NCBI GenBank assembly: GCA_020637895.1
Contig: JACKJP010000003.1
Location: 372,001-436,000 of the forward strand
Source: Rhodobiaceae bacterium
GTDB taxonomy: Bacteria; Pseudomonadota; Alphaproteobacteria; Rhizobiales; Tepidamorphaceae
Direction: 5' to 3'
DNA length: 64,000 nucleotides
Shown: piece by piece, positions 42,823-51,419 of the stretch
Numbering within the stretch: position 1 is the first letter of the stretch
Layout: the number at the start of each line of letters is the position of its first letter
Notes under the pieces: generated by a model
Told to the model about the DNA's origin: nothing
The model's database searches: none
What the model saw: only the letters and a program-made list of their open reading frames with translations
Position numbers and translations under genes: made by a program

Positions 42823-43524
42823 ATGGCAACGTTTAATCTACGCCGGGCGAACGGTAAGCGCTTTCTGATCGCGATCATTGCGGCGGCTTCTATTCTTGCG
42901 CCTGTTGGCGCCGCTGTTTCACAAGAGGGACAGGGACAGGAAACACAGATTTTCGACGCCTCAACACGCGAATGGGTGCCTTATACGGATTGGCGCGCCT
43001 ATGAATATTATCGCGCCAACGGACACGTTCCCGCAGCGTTTCAGCGCCAGATCGTCGACTTCCGGACTACCGAAAGGCCGGGCACGATCATCATCGATGG
43101 CGACAGACACTATCTCTATTACGTGCTGCCCGACCTCAAGGCCATACGATACGGCATCGGCGTCGGTCGCGACGGCTTTGGCTGGGCCGGCATTGTGAAT
43201 GTCGGGCGCAAACAGGAGTGGCCAACCTGGATTCCACCCAAAGAAATGGTTGAGCGTGATCCGGAGGCGGCAAAATGGGCCGGCGGCATGCCGGGCGGTC
43301 CTGATAATCCGCTTGGCGCAGCTGCCATGTATCTGTACGCGGGCGGGAAGGACACGATCTTCCGCATTCACGGAACCAACCAGCCCTGGACCATCGGCCT
43401 GAATATTTCATCCGGATGCATCCGCCTCAACAATGAAGATATCCGCGATCTGTTCAGCAGAGTGGAAGTTGGCGCGAAGGTCATCGTCCTGATGCAGGGC
43501 GCGTCGCTCTACAGGGGCGTCTAA
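42823..43524 (+). CDS. L,D-transpeptidase (YkuD domain)
   Basis: The 233-residue exported protein has an N-terminal hydrophobic signal (about residues 15-33) and a YkuD catalytic domain. The catalytic region reads IFRIHGTNQPWTIG and then SSGCIRLNNEDI, giving the His and the SxGCxR cysteine. It forms 3-3 crosslinks in peptidoglycan or attaches proteins to it. The start is ATG at 42823. A GTG 5 codons upstream is possible. Small lipoproteins on either side suggest a shared envelope function. Confidence 0.9.
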   Translation: MATFNLRRANGKRFLIAIIAAASILAPVGAAVSQEGQGQETQIFDASTREWVPYTDWRAYEYYRANGHVPAAFQRQIVDFRTTERPGTIIIDGDRHYLYYVLPDLKAIRYGIGVGRDGFGWAGIVNVGRKQEWPTWIPPKEMVERDPEAAKWAGGMPGGPDNPLGAAAMYLYAGGKDTIFRIHGTNQPWTIGLNISSGCIRLNNEDIRDLFSRVEVGAKVIVLMQGASLYRGV

Positions 43525-43555
43525 ACGTCGGATTCTATTCGCGCAGGAGGCGCAG

Positions 43556-43873
43556 ATGTTTAGGCAAGTCACGCGAAGCGCGGCTCTTGTTATTCTGTTG
43601 GCGATGACAGCGGCCTGCGCGTCCACAGGCGGGCCACCACCGCCGCCGCCGCAGACCGTGCGTAGCGGTGCGGATACCGCACCCGCCGACCTACAATTGG
43701 TGTGCGCAAATGCTGTCGCGATTGAATTGAACACCAATCCCGACAAGACGTTGCCGATCAGCTCTGTAAAGGCGCAGGGCGAAAGCTACCAGGTGACCGT
43801 CGCAGCCGATCAACGACAGGCAAACTGCTTCGTCACGGCGGACGGTGTGGTTCAGTCGATAGTACCGCTCTGA
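43556..43873 (+). CDS. Small lipoprotein (paralogue 2)
   Basis: The 105-residue protein has a lipobox at AMTAAC (Cys21) and a Pro-rich linker (GGPPPPPPQ). It also carries the same C-terminal domain as the protein at 42219: DLQLVCANAVAIELNTNPDK and RQANCFVTADGVVQSIV. The ribosome site AGGAGG lies 6 bases before the ATG. It follows the L,D-transpeptidase by 31 bases and is probably in the same transcript. The function is unknown, with cell-wall association suggested by context. Confidence 0.72.
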   Translation: MFRQVTRSAALVILLAMTAACASTGGPPPPPPQTVRSGADTAPADLQLVCANAVAIELNTNPDKTLPISSVKAQGESYQVTVAADQRQANCFVTADGVVQSIVPL

Positions 43874-43884
43874 AGCCACGCCGC

Positions 43885-45198
43885 TCAGCGATTTGTGCGG
43901 GCGGAATGCTGACTGGAGGCAGAGCGGCCGGGTTTATCATCCTCGAATGAGAGCCGCACATCACGCTGCCCGTCCCGAAGCCTTGTCGGAAGGCCCATTT
44001 CATCGAGTGCTTTCAGGAAGGGGCGAGGCGGCAGCTCTTCGATATTGGCCATGCGCCTGACATCCCATCGGCCATTTGCGATCAATCTCGCAGCGGCGGC
44101 GGCGGGCACGCCCGCCGTATAGGAAATCGCCTGCGAGCCGACTTCGTCAAAGGCTTCCTGATGGTCGCAGATGTTGTAGATGAAAATCTCATGCTTCTCG
44201 CCATTGCGTATGCCGCGAACCAGGTCTCCGATGCAGGTCTTGCCCTCATAATTGGGAGCCAGCGACGCTGGATCGGGCAGGGCAGCCTTGACCACCTTCA
44301 GCGGCACGATCTCCTCGCCCTCAGCGGTGACGACCGGCTGTTCAGAGAGCAGGCCGATATTATTGAGCACATTGAAAACGTTGATGTAGCGTTCGCCGAA
44401 TCCCATCCAGAAGCGGATATCCGGGACATCGAGGAAATGCTGCAGTGAATGGATTTCATCGTGTCCGGTGAGATAGGTCGCGCGCTTGCCGACAATCGGC
44501 AGATCCCAGTCCTTGCGAATTTCGAACATCCGGTTCCTTGTCCATTCGCCGGCCTGCCATGACCAGACATCCGTGGTGAATTCGCGGAAATTGATCTCCG
44601 GATCGAAATTGGTCGCGAAGTACTCACCGTGATCGCCGGCATTCACATCGATGATGTCGATGGATTCCATGCGGTCGAAATATTCAAGGTCTGCAAGCGC
44701 CGCATAGGCATTGACGACGCCGGGATCAAAACCGGCACCAAGGATTGCGGTGACGCCCGCCTGCCGGCATTCGGTCTTTCGCTTCCACTCGTAGTTCGCG
44801 TACCACGGAGGGGGCTCATCGTTGCGCAGCGGATCCTCATGGATGGCGGTGTCGATATAGGCTGCACCCGTGGCGATGCAGGCCGAAAGCACCGACATGT
44901 TGACGAAGGTGGATCCGACATTGATGACGATCCGCGTTCCGGTGCGCGCAATCAGCCCGGCAAGGGCTGTTTCGTCCATCACGTCAAGTTCGTGCGCTTC
45001 AATAACGCCGGGGCGCTTCATTGCGTGTTTGTCGCGGATGGACTGAACGATCTCGCGGCACTTTTCGCCGGTACGCGAGACGATGTGAATGTCGCCGAGC
45101 TCGTCATTGTGGCGGGCGCATTTGTGCGCCACGACATGGCCGACGCCGCCGGCGCCGATGATCATCACATTCCGTTTGGTCAAGGCTGCGTCTTCCAC
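43885..45198 (-). CDS. Carboxynorspermidine synthase (saccharopine-dehydrogenase-like)
   Basis: The 437-residue protein has an N-terminal Rossmann motif (MIIGAGGVGHVVAHKC) and the saccharopine dehydrogenase-like layout with ILGAGFDPGVVNAYAALADL. It would condense aspartate semialdehyde with a diamine (diaminopropane or putrescine) using NAD(P)H, giving carboxynorspermidine or carboxyspermidine. I kept the GTG start at 45198. A TTG at 45183 behind GGAAG is an alternative. It follows nspC by 42 bases, completing a two-gene polyamine operon. Confidence 0.9.
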   Translation of the reverse strand: MEDAALTKRNVMIIGAGGVGHVVAHKCARHNDELGDIHIVSRTGEKCREIVQSIRDKHAMKRPGVIEAHELDVMDETALAGLIARTGTRIVINVGSTFVNMSVLSACIATGAAYIDTAIHEDPLRNDEPPPWYANYEWKRKTECRQAGVTAILGAGFDPGVVNAYAALADLEYFDRMESIDIIDVNAGDHGEYFATNFDPEINFREFTTDVWSWQAGEWTRNRMFEIRKDWDLPIVGKRATYLTGHDEIHSLQHFLDVPDIRFWMGFGERYINVFNVLNNIGLLSEQPVVTAEGEEIVPLKVVKAALPDPASLAPNYEGKTCIGDLVRGIRNGEKHEIFIYNICDHQEAFDEVGSQAISYTAGVPAAAAARLIANGRWDVRRMANIEELPPRPFLKALDEMGLPTRLRDGQRDVRLSFEDDKPGRSASSQHSARTNR

Positions 45199-45240
45199 CC
45201 CCTTCGGCTGTAAGCGATATCCATCCGCCGAGCGGACATT

Positions 45241-46350
45241 TCACGAATGGCCGGCGACAAAATCCTGATAGTCAAACCGCCGGATCAGCCTTTCCGAGCC
45301 GTCCTCCTCTTGGCGCACGATCGATGGCATCTGCAGGCCGTTGAACCAGTTTTTCTTGACCATCGTGTAGCCCGCGGCATCGCGTATGGAGAGGCGGTCG
45401 CCGACTTCCAGCGGCCGGGCAACCCGGACCGCACCGAAGACATCGCCGGCGAGGCAGGAGCGACCGGCCACGACATATTCGCGCTCGCCGGCGGCGATGC
45501 CAGGGCCGGGTCTGATTTCAGCCTCCTGCCTGTAGATGAGAAGGTCGAGCATGTGCGCTTCAGCTGATGCGTCGATGACCGCGATGTCGCGGCCGTTGAA
45601 CACAGTGTCGAGCACCGACACCTCAAGGCTCGCCGCGTCGGTTACCACCGCTTCGCCCGGTTCCAGATAGACCTGAACGCGATACGTCTCGGCAAATGCC
45701 TTCAACCGGGCGCAAAACGCCTCAAGCGGGTAACCATCGCCGGTAAAGTGGATGCCGCCACCGAGGCTGATCCATGACGCATCATGAAAGAAGCGGCCGA
45801 AGATTGCCTCCGCCTGCGAGAGCAGGCGGTCAAATTGGGCAAAATCGGCGTTTTCGCAATTGTTGTGGATCATGTAACCGCTGACGAGGCCCGCAGCTTC
45901 CGCGATACGGGCTGGATCGACTTCGCCGAGCCGGCTGAAGGGGCGGGCAGGGTCCGCCAGATCGAATTCGGAAGACGAATTGCCCGGATTGAGCCTCAGC
46001 CCGAGAGGCAAACGCGCCGAGCGGGGCGCGAACCGTCGAAGCTGGTCGAGCGAGTTGAAGATCACCTTGTCGGCAAAGGTCACGGCGTGGGCGAAATCAT
46101 CGTCTGAAAAGGCAACTGAATAGGCGTGTGTCTCGCCACCGAACATTTCATGCCCGAGCCGGGCCTCAAAAAGCGACGATGACGTCGTTCCGTCCATGTA
46201 TCCGTTCATGACATCAAAGACAGACCATGTCGCAAAGCATTTCAACGCGAGAAGAACCCGGGCGCCTGATCTGGACCTCACGCTGTCGACGATTTCCAGA
46301 TTGCGGCGTAATTTTTCCGTGTCGATGAGGTAGTATGGCGTATCAATCAT
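45241..46350 (-). CDS. nspC: Carboxynorspermidine decarboxylase
   Basis: The 369-residue PLP enzyme of the alanine-racemase-fold decarboxylases has the PLP lysine in LLALKCFATWSVFD, the phosphate-binding WISLGGGIHFTGDGYP, and the dimer-loop EPGEAVV and VVAGRSCLAGD segments. It decarboxylates carboxy(nor)spermidine to (nor)spermidine. It is the first gene of the polyamine operon. An 18-base inverted repeat lies 10 bases upstream of the ATG and may control it. Confidence 0.92.
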   Translation of the reverse strand: MIDTPYYLIDTEKLRRNLEIVDSVRSRSGARVLLALKCFATWSVFDVMNGYMDGTTSSSLFEARLGHEMFGGETHAYSVAFSDDDFAHAVTFADKVIFNSLDQLRRFAPRSARLPLGLRLNPGNSSSEFDLADPARPFSRLGEVDPARIAEAAGLVSGYMIHNNCENADFAQFDRLLSQAEAIFGRFFHDASWISLGGGIHFTGDGYPLEAFCARLKAFAETYRVQVYLEPGEAVVTDAASLEVSVLDTVFNGRDIAVIDASAEAHMLDLLIYRQEAEIRPGPGIAAGEREYVVAGRSCLAGDVFGAVRVARPLEVGDRLSIRDAAGYTMVKKNWFNGLQMPSIVRQEEDGSERLIRRFDYQDFVAGHS

Positions 46351-46359
46351 AAAGTGCGT

Positions 46360-46377
46360 CCGGATAATCTTATCCGG
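46360..46377. promoter_or_regulatory. Perfect inverted repeat just upstream of nspC
   Basis: CCGGATAA-TC-TTATCCGG is an 8-bp perfect dyad 10-27 bases before the nspC start. As DNA it fits an operator. As RNA it could fold as a 6-bp stem with a 6-base loop that covers the nearest purine-rich ribosome-binding stretch. Confidence 0.5.
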
Positions 46378-46534
46378 CCTTGAATTAACCTACTCCGGGC
46401 GGCGGGCTGAAAACCTGCACAATGCCAGGGATATGTAAAGCGCCGATGCGGCGAAGTGCTGCGTTCCGTGCCTCTGGACGCTGTGCGGCGCCATTCCTAA
46501 ATTGTTGTGATGAAAGCCGATTCTGAAAATCGGC

Positions 46535-48361
46535 ATGCATTGTCAGAAAGTCGCCGCGTCCGTGACATCGTGGATATTTCCAGCCCTGATGATCGGGGCC
46601 GCTCTGGTACTGGTCTCGGTGCTGACGAGCACGCTGGCCTTCCGCTTCGGCGCGCCGCTACTTTTCATCTTCCTCGGCGTCGGCATGCTTGCCGGCGAGG
46701 ATGGGCTGGGCATCTATTTCGACAATGCCACCGCCGCCTATTTCATCGGCAGTACGGCGCTGGCAGTCATTCTTTTCGACTCCGGTCTGAATACCACATG
46801 GCGCTCGCTGCGGCAGGTGGCAGGACCCTCATTCGTTCTCGCGTCAGTGGGGGTTGCCCTGACAGCGGCGCTTACCGGCGCAGCCACGCACTACGCATTC
46901 GGTCTTCCCTGGCTCGACGCGCTCCTTTTCGGCGCAATCGTCGGTTCGACTGACGCGGCGGCGGTTTTCTTCCTGCTTCGCGTCGGCGGGATCGCCATCC
47001 GTGACAATGTCCGTTCAACACTCGAAATCGAGTCTGGTTCGAACGATCCCATGGCGATCTTTCTGACGCTGCTGCTGGTTCAGGTGATCATGATCGGCGG
47101 CGATGCAGGAGACCTCTCTCGCGAGCTTCTGACCGGTTTCGTCGCGCAGATGGGGCGGGGGCTCCTGCTGGGTCTGGCCGGTGGCTATCTGATCGTACTG
47201 ATGGCCAACCGGTTGCCTCTGCAAGGGGCTCTCTATCCGATCGCGATACTTGCCGCTGCGCTGACACTGTTCGGATTGACAGGCATCAGCGAGGGCAGCG
47301 GGTTTCTGGCCGTGTACGTGGCCGGTATCGTGGCCGGCAATGCGGGCATCGGCGGGCTTGCGGGACTGCGCCGGTTTCTCGACGGCATGACATGGCTTGC
47401 GCAGATCGGCATGTTCCTCACCTTCGGTCTGCTGACGACCCCATCACAATTTATCGGTGTCCTTCTGCCGGCGACAGGCGTCGCGCTGGCGCTGATCTTC
47501 GTGGCGCGACCGCTGGCCGTCTGGCTGTGCCTGATACCGTTCGGCTACCGGCGCAATGAAACCGCTTTCGTTTCATGGGTTGGTCTGCGCGGGGCGGTTT
47601 CCATCATGCTCGGAATCATTCCGCTGACCGCAGGGCTGGAAAACGGTCAACTGCTTTTCAACGCCGCATGTGTCGTCGTTCTCGTCTCGCTTCTTGTTCA
47701 GGGGTGGACCATCGGCCCCATGGCCCGCTGGCTCGGCGTCGCCGTGCCGCCGCGCATTGGACCGGTCGAGCGCTTCGGACTGGAACTGCCAGGGACGGCG
47801 GATCACGAACTGATTGCCTATCGCGTCGTGGCGGGAAGCCCGGTGCTTCAGGGCAGCCGTCTTCCCCGATGGGCCCGGCCATCACTCGTCATTCGCGAAG
47901 GGCGTTCGATGCGCTTTCAATATGCCGGGCGGTTGCAGGTCAACGATCTGGTCTACATGTTCGTCAGTCCGCCCTTCGTGCGCCTCCTCGACAGGCTTTT
48001 CGCCAGTCCCAAGGAACTCGCCGAGGGCGATGAAGACTTTTATGGCAAGTTCGTCATCGATCCCTCGCAGCCGCTGCCGGCGCTTGCGGAAGCCTATGGG
48101 CTGGAGCTTCCGGCGGGAATTGCCGACGGTCTGACGATCGGTGGCTTCATCGGCGACCGGCTGGGCGGCGCTGTCGAGGTTGGCGATCGCGTCACGCTTG
48201 GCGCGGTCGCGCTGATTGTTCGCGATGTCGGTGCCGACGGAACGGCGAGCGAAGTCGGGCTTGCCATCGAGCCGGAAGCCGGCGCGCCGAAATTACCGCT
48301 GTTTCTTTCAGGCCGAGAAATGTGGGACGCACTGAAGACGCGGCTTCGAAGGAAGGGTTGA
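46535..48361 (+). CDS. K+/H+ antiporter (CvrA/NhaP2 type)
   Basis: The 608-residue protein has about 12-13 membrane helices of the CPA1 family (LAGEDGLGIYFDNATAAYFI, GAIVGSTDAAAVFFLLR, ESGSNDPMAIFLTLLLVQ), then a cytoplasmic C-terminus with a TrkA-C-like domain (about residues 415-490) and a CorC/HlyC-like ending. That layout matches NhaP2/CvrA, which exports potassium in exchange for protons. The start at 46535 has no good ribosome site and a hairpin abuts it. ATG at 46589 is an alternative. Confidence 0.88.
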   Translation: MHCQKVAASVTSWIFPALMIGAALVLVSVLTSTLAFRFGAPLLFIFLGVGMLAGEDGLGIYFDNATAAYFIGSTALAVILFDSGLNTTWRSLRQVAGPSFVLASVGVALTAALTGAATHYAFGLPWLDALLFGAIVGSTDAAAVFFLLRVGGIAIRDNVRSTLEIESGSNDPMAIFLTLLLVQVIMIGGDAGDLSRELLTGFVAQMGRGLLLGLAGGYLIVLMANRLPLQGALYPIAILAAALTLFGLTGISEGSGFLAVYVAGIVAGNAGIGGLAGLRRFLDGMTWLAQIGMFLTFGLLTTPSQFIGVLLPATGVALALIFVARPLAVWLCLIPFGYRRNETAFVSWVGLRGAVSIMLGIIPLTAGLENGQLLFNAACVVVLVSLLVQGWTIGPMARWLGVAVPPRIGPVERFGLELPGTADHELIAYRVVAGSPVLQGSRLPRWARPSLVIREGRSMRFQYAGRLQVNDLVYMFVSPPFVRLLDRLFASPKELAEGDEDFYGKFVIDPSQPLPALAEAYGLELPAGIADGLTIGGFIGDRLGGAVEVGDRVTLGAVALIVRDVGADGTASEVGLAIEPEAGAPKLPLFLSGREMWDALKTRLRRKG

Positions 48362-48388
48362 TCGCGTTCGGGAACGCCCACGCGATCA
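48359..48388. terminator. Inverted repeat spanning both stop codons of convergent genes
   Basis: TGATCGCG (48359-48366) and CGCGATCA (48381-48388) form an 8-bp perfect inverted repeat. Its ends are the TGA stops of the antiporter (+) and of the MOSC-rubredoxin frame (-). It could work as a bidirectional hairpin, but neither side has a T-run. Confidence 0.4.
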
Positions 48389-51025
48389 GAGCTGCACGAA
48401 TGGCCGGAAGTTGGCCTTTTCAGTGCCGCAGTCAGGGCATCGCCAGCTCTCCGGGATTTCGGCAAAAGTGGTTCCTGGCGAGATCCCGTCTGGCACATAC
48501 CCATGCGCTTCATCGTAAATATAATAGCAGCCGCGGCAGATATGACGCGGTGTCCCGGGCGCGGAAGCATTGGCGGTAACAGGCTTGGCCGGCGATCCGA
48601 CGGCGTCGTCGTCATGCTGGGGCGGAGAGAGCGGATCGCCGACGACGACCTTGCCGGCGCTCCGGGCGACCAGATAGACACCGAGATCCTTGTGGCCGAA
48701 TGCGGCCCGAAGGGACGCCGGTATGTCGAGATCTCGAGCGCCGGTCGCAGGGTTGACGTTGGTAGCACCACAGCGACCATTGCGGCGATCGACGCGAAAT
48801 ACGACATCGCCGAGCCTGATATCGCTGCCGATCCAGTCGTTCTCCTGCCAGGGTCTCAAGCCATCCACGTAAAAATTCGCCCGAAAACGCAGCGGATCGA
48901 TTGGATAGCCCCATTCTGCTTCGAGCGCCCGTACGGTCTCAAGATTGATCATCGACAGCACGTTGTCTGGCTTGTCCATGAAATGCCCATCCAGACTGCG
49001 CACCAGCCGTGGCCGATCGCGCAGTGTGGGAACGAGTTGGCGGACAAAGGCTTCAAATTCAACGCGTCCGTCCGGCGTCGCCAGTCCGGCGGTCAGAATT
49101 GTCCGGCCGCCGTCCTTCACCGTCATAAGCAGCGTATCGGGATCAAGGCTGGTCTGGACACTGGCCAGAGCCTCTTCCAGCATCAGCATGATGAACAGGC
49201 CCTTTTTTGCCCATTTCGGATTATCGTAGTCCATCGGGACGCCCGGCCGGGCGAATGCGAAAACGCGGTCGAACGGAAAGGGCTTGCCGGCTTCGAGTAC
49301 GATGCCCGAAAGCGGTTCGGGACTCAGCCCCTTGACCGGATAGCGGTAGATGCCGCGAACCCTTTGCATGTTTTCCGCTCCTTGGGACGATTGTTCATGA
49401 GGCGATTCTGCCCGGTGCTCGCGGGCTGCGTGTAGAGCCGGTTTCTGGCGAATTCGGGAGGCCGGTTGTCGCGCGCGGGCAAACGGGATCGGTTCATGGA
49501 CAAGAAGCTCGTCGACGAAGGCCGGCCGGGCATCCAGCGTGTCGTCGATAACGTCGGACAGTCGCGATATTCCCTGTTCGATCTGTCTGGGTGTCAGCGA
49601 GGAATAGCCAAGTAGAATGCCTCGCCTGCCGAAGCGGCTTTCCTGTGGTTCGAAGGCGCCGCCCGAAACGAGCGAGTAGATGCCGACGCGAGATTTGCGC
49701 GCGAGCTTTTCCAGCGCGCCGGCCTCCGGAACGCCAGACGGAAGTTGCCAGAAGAGATGCAGGCCAGCAGTCTCGCCACTGATTGCCACATCACCGAAAT
49801 GGCGCCGCAGAGCCTGGATCAGCACATCGCGGTTTTCGCGATACTGAACGCGGCAGCGGCTGACATGGGCGGCGAAGCTACCGCTCTGGACAAACGCCGC
49901 CAAGGCCGACTGATCGAGCCAGGAACAGCCGTTGTTGAGCAGCGTCTTGGCGCTGAGCGCGGCATCCACAAGCGAAGGTGGGAGGATCATGTAGCCGAGC
50001 CGCAGGCCCGCGCCCAAGGATTTGGAGAAGGTACCAAGATAGATCGTGACATCGGGCGCGATGGCCGCAACCGCTGGCAGCGGCGAGCCTTCATACTGGA
50101 AGTCGCTGTCGTAATCGTCCTCGACGATGTAGCAGCCCATCCGGCGGGCCCAGCCAACAAGCGCCTTGCGACGTTCAAGGGATAATGTCGACCCCGTAGG
50201 ATACTGGTGCGAGGGCGTTGTGTAGAGAAGCGAGGTTTGACCGGTCGGCAGGGAGTCGACGATCAGCCCGTCCTCATCGACCGGCACCGCTTCGACCTCC
50301 GCTCCTGTGGCTTCGAATGCGAATGCTGCGCCTTGGTAGCATGGGCTTTCAACAGCCGCTCGGCGCCCCGGTCCCAGGAACAGTCGCGCCGAAAGGCTCA
50401 GTCCCTCCTGAACGCCCGCGACAATGACGATGCAGCCGGGTTCGGCAAGAATGCCACGGCTCATCGCCACGTGTGACGCGATGGCAGAGCGAAGCGAAAA
50501 CAGCCCGCCCGGATCAGAATATTCCGACAGGCCGGTCGGGCCGCCACGCGAGAGCGCTGCGTTCATCAGGCGGCGCCATGTCTTGGCAGGAAACAGCCGT
50601 GCGCTTGGCCGGCCAGGAAAGAAGTCAAAGGAAAGGCGGTTGCCCGTCGGGTTTACAAGGCGCTGCGCGCGAAAGCGTTCCGGAGGCGGCAGGTTGCCAG
50701 GATCATCTTCGGAAGAGGGGGGCAACGCCACGGCCCGCGGTACAGTCTGCCTTGCCGTCTCAGCGGCAGCGTATATCCCGGATGCCGGCCTTGTCTCCAC
50801 AAAGCCCCATTCATCCAGCATTTCATAGGCGCGCACGACGGTATTGCGGGATACATCCAACTGTTCCGCCAGTTGGCGCGAGGAGGGCATCCTTGCGCCC
50901 GCCATTATGCGCCCCGTCCTTATGCCCTCACGCAGCTGTTCGGCAATCTGAACCGTCAGCGTGATATGGCTCAGCCGGTCGAGCAGAACTGGAACCTGCA
51001 TCCTTCGCGCGCCTCGCAATTCCAT
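48386..51025 (-). CDS. MocR-type regulator fused in frame to a MOSC-rubredoxin protein
   Basis: The single open frame of 879 codons has three modules. Residues 12-85 are a GntR winged helix (SRQLAEQLDVSRNTVVRAYE). Residues 120-505 are an aminotransferase-I domain with PLP lysine K335 in TFSKSLGAG and VEDDYDSDF. Residues 553-800 are MOSC_N plus MOSC, with the molybdenum cysteine C752 in GRCGATNVNPATG. Residues 828-879 are a rubredoxin with C830, C833, C863 and C866. A 45-residue charged, Arg/Gln/Ser-rich linker joins the regulator and MOSC. An ATG at 49369 (residue 553) has AAGGAG 8 bases upstream, so a separate 327-residue MOSC-rubredoxin protein could also be made. The MOSC half is like E. 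coli YcbX with rubredoxin in place of the [2Fe-2S] domain. I retain ATG at 51025. ATG at 51001 is possible. Confidence 0.85.
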   Translation of the reverse strand: MELRGARRMQVPVLLDRLSHITLTVQIAEQLREGIRTGRIMAGARMPSSRQLAEQLDVSRNTVVRAYEMLDEWGFVETRPASGIYAAAETARQTVPRAVALPPSSEDDPGNLPPPERFRAQRLVNPTGNRLSFDFFPGRPSARLFPAKTWRRLMNAALSRGGPTGLSEYSDPGGLFSLRSAIASHVAMSRGILAEPGCIVIVAGVQEGLSLSARLFLGPGRRAAVESPCYQGAAFAFEATGAEVEAVPVDEDGLIVDSLPTGQTSLLYTTPSHQYPTGSTLSLERRKALVGWARRMGCYIVEDDYDSDFQYEGSPLPAVAAIAPDVTIYLGTFSKSLGAGLRLGYMILPPSLVDAALSAKTLLNNGCSWLDQSALAAFVQSGSFAAHVSRCRVQYRENRDVLIQALRRHFGDVAISGETAGLHLFWQLPSGVPEAGALEKLARKSRVGIYSLVSGGAFEPQESRFGRRGILLGYSSLTPRQIEQGISRLSDVIDDTLDARPAFVDELLVHEPIPFARARQPASRIRQKPALHAAREHRAESPHEQSSQGAENMQRVRGIYRYPVKGLSPEPLSGIVLEAGKPFPFDRVFAFARPGVPMDYDNPKWAKKGLFIMLMLEEALASVQTSLDPDTLLMTVKDGGRTILTAGLATPDGRVEFEAFVRQLVPTLRDRPRLVRSLDGHFMDKPDNVLSMINLETVRALEAEWGYPIDPLRFRANFYVDGLRPWQENDWIGSDIRLGDVVFRVDRRNGRCGATNVNPATGARDLDIPASLRAAFGHKDLGVYLVARSAGKVVVGDPLSPPQHDDDAVGSPAKPVTANASAPGTPRHICRGCYYIYDEAHGYVPDGISPGTTFAEIPESWRCPDCGTEKANFRPFVQL
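49378..49383 (-). promoter_or_regulatory. Strong internal ribosome-binding site before the MOSC-rubredoxin part
   Basis: AAGGAG on the minus strand lies 8 bases before an in-frame ATG (start 49369) inside the 879-codon frame. It would allow translation of the MOSC-rubredoxin half alone, giving two products from one transcript, or it marks the former start of a separate gene. Confidence 0.7.
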
Positions 51026-51419
51026 TGTCCAGGGCCTTTACAGCCACATCGAGCTTTACGCGCTCGCTCACGCTGAGCAAAGGTTTTTCAATGGTTTGCG
51101 GGCTGGTTGTGGGTCCAGTTGTGCGGTGCACTGGCACCTCGCGATGCGCGCCGACTGGACCCATCGAAGACGAAACTGGAAGCCGGCTGTCCGTTCAGCG
51201 GGCATTTCGTGCCCGCAAGAGGGCGTTTTGACCAAGCCATGTGCAGAACCCGCGCGCGAAGTTGGCAGTGCGAGCGCCATTCTGGACCGTTCACAAAATC
51301 ATCGCATGGCACTCGGGCGAAACGGGATGCGCGGCGCAGGGTTCAAGACACCGGGAAATGTGGCGGCAACGCCGTCCGTCGGCAGCAGCCCGGTTGGTCT
51401 CGAACACTAGGAGCGACTC
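51026..51419. promoter_or_regulatory. 394-base divergent regulatory region with four CTGGAC hexamers
   Basis: No convincing gene is present. CTGGAC or its complement occurs at 51027-51032, 51113-51118, 51155-51160 and 51282-51287. The two central copies form the wide inverted repeat GGGTCCAGT (51111-51119) and ACTGGACCC (51154-51162). About 0.2 copies would be expected by chance. A CTGGAC-containing site is, from memory, reported for the MocR regulator TauR, so these are candidate sites for the adjacent MocR protein. Confidence 0.55.
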
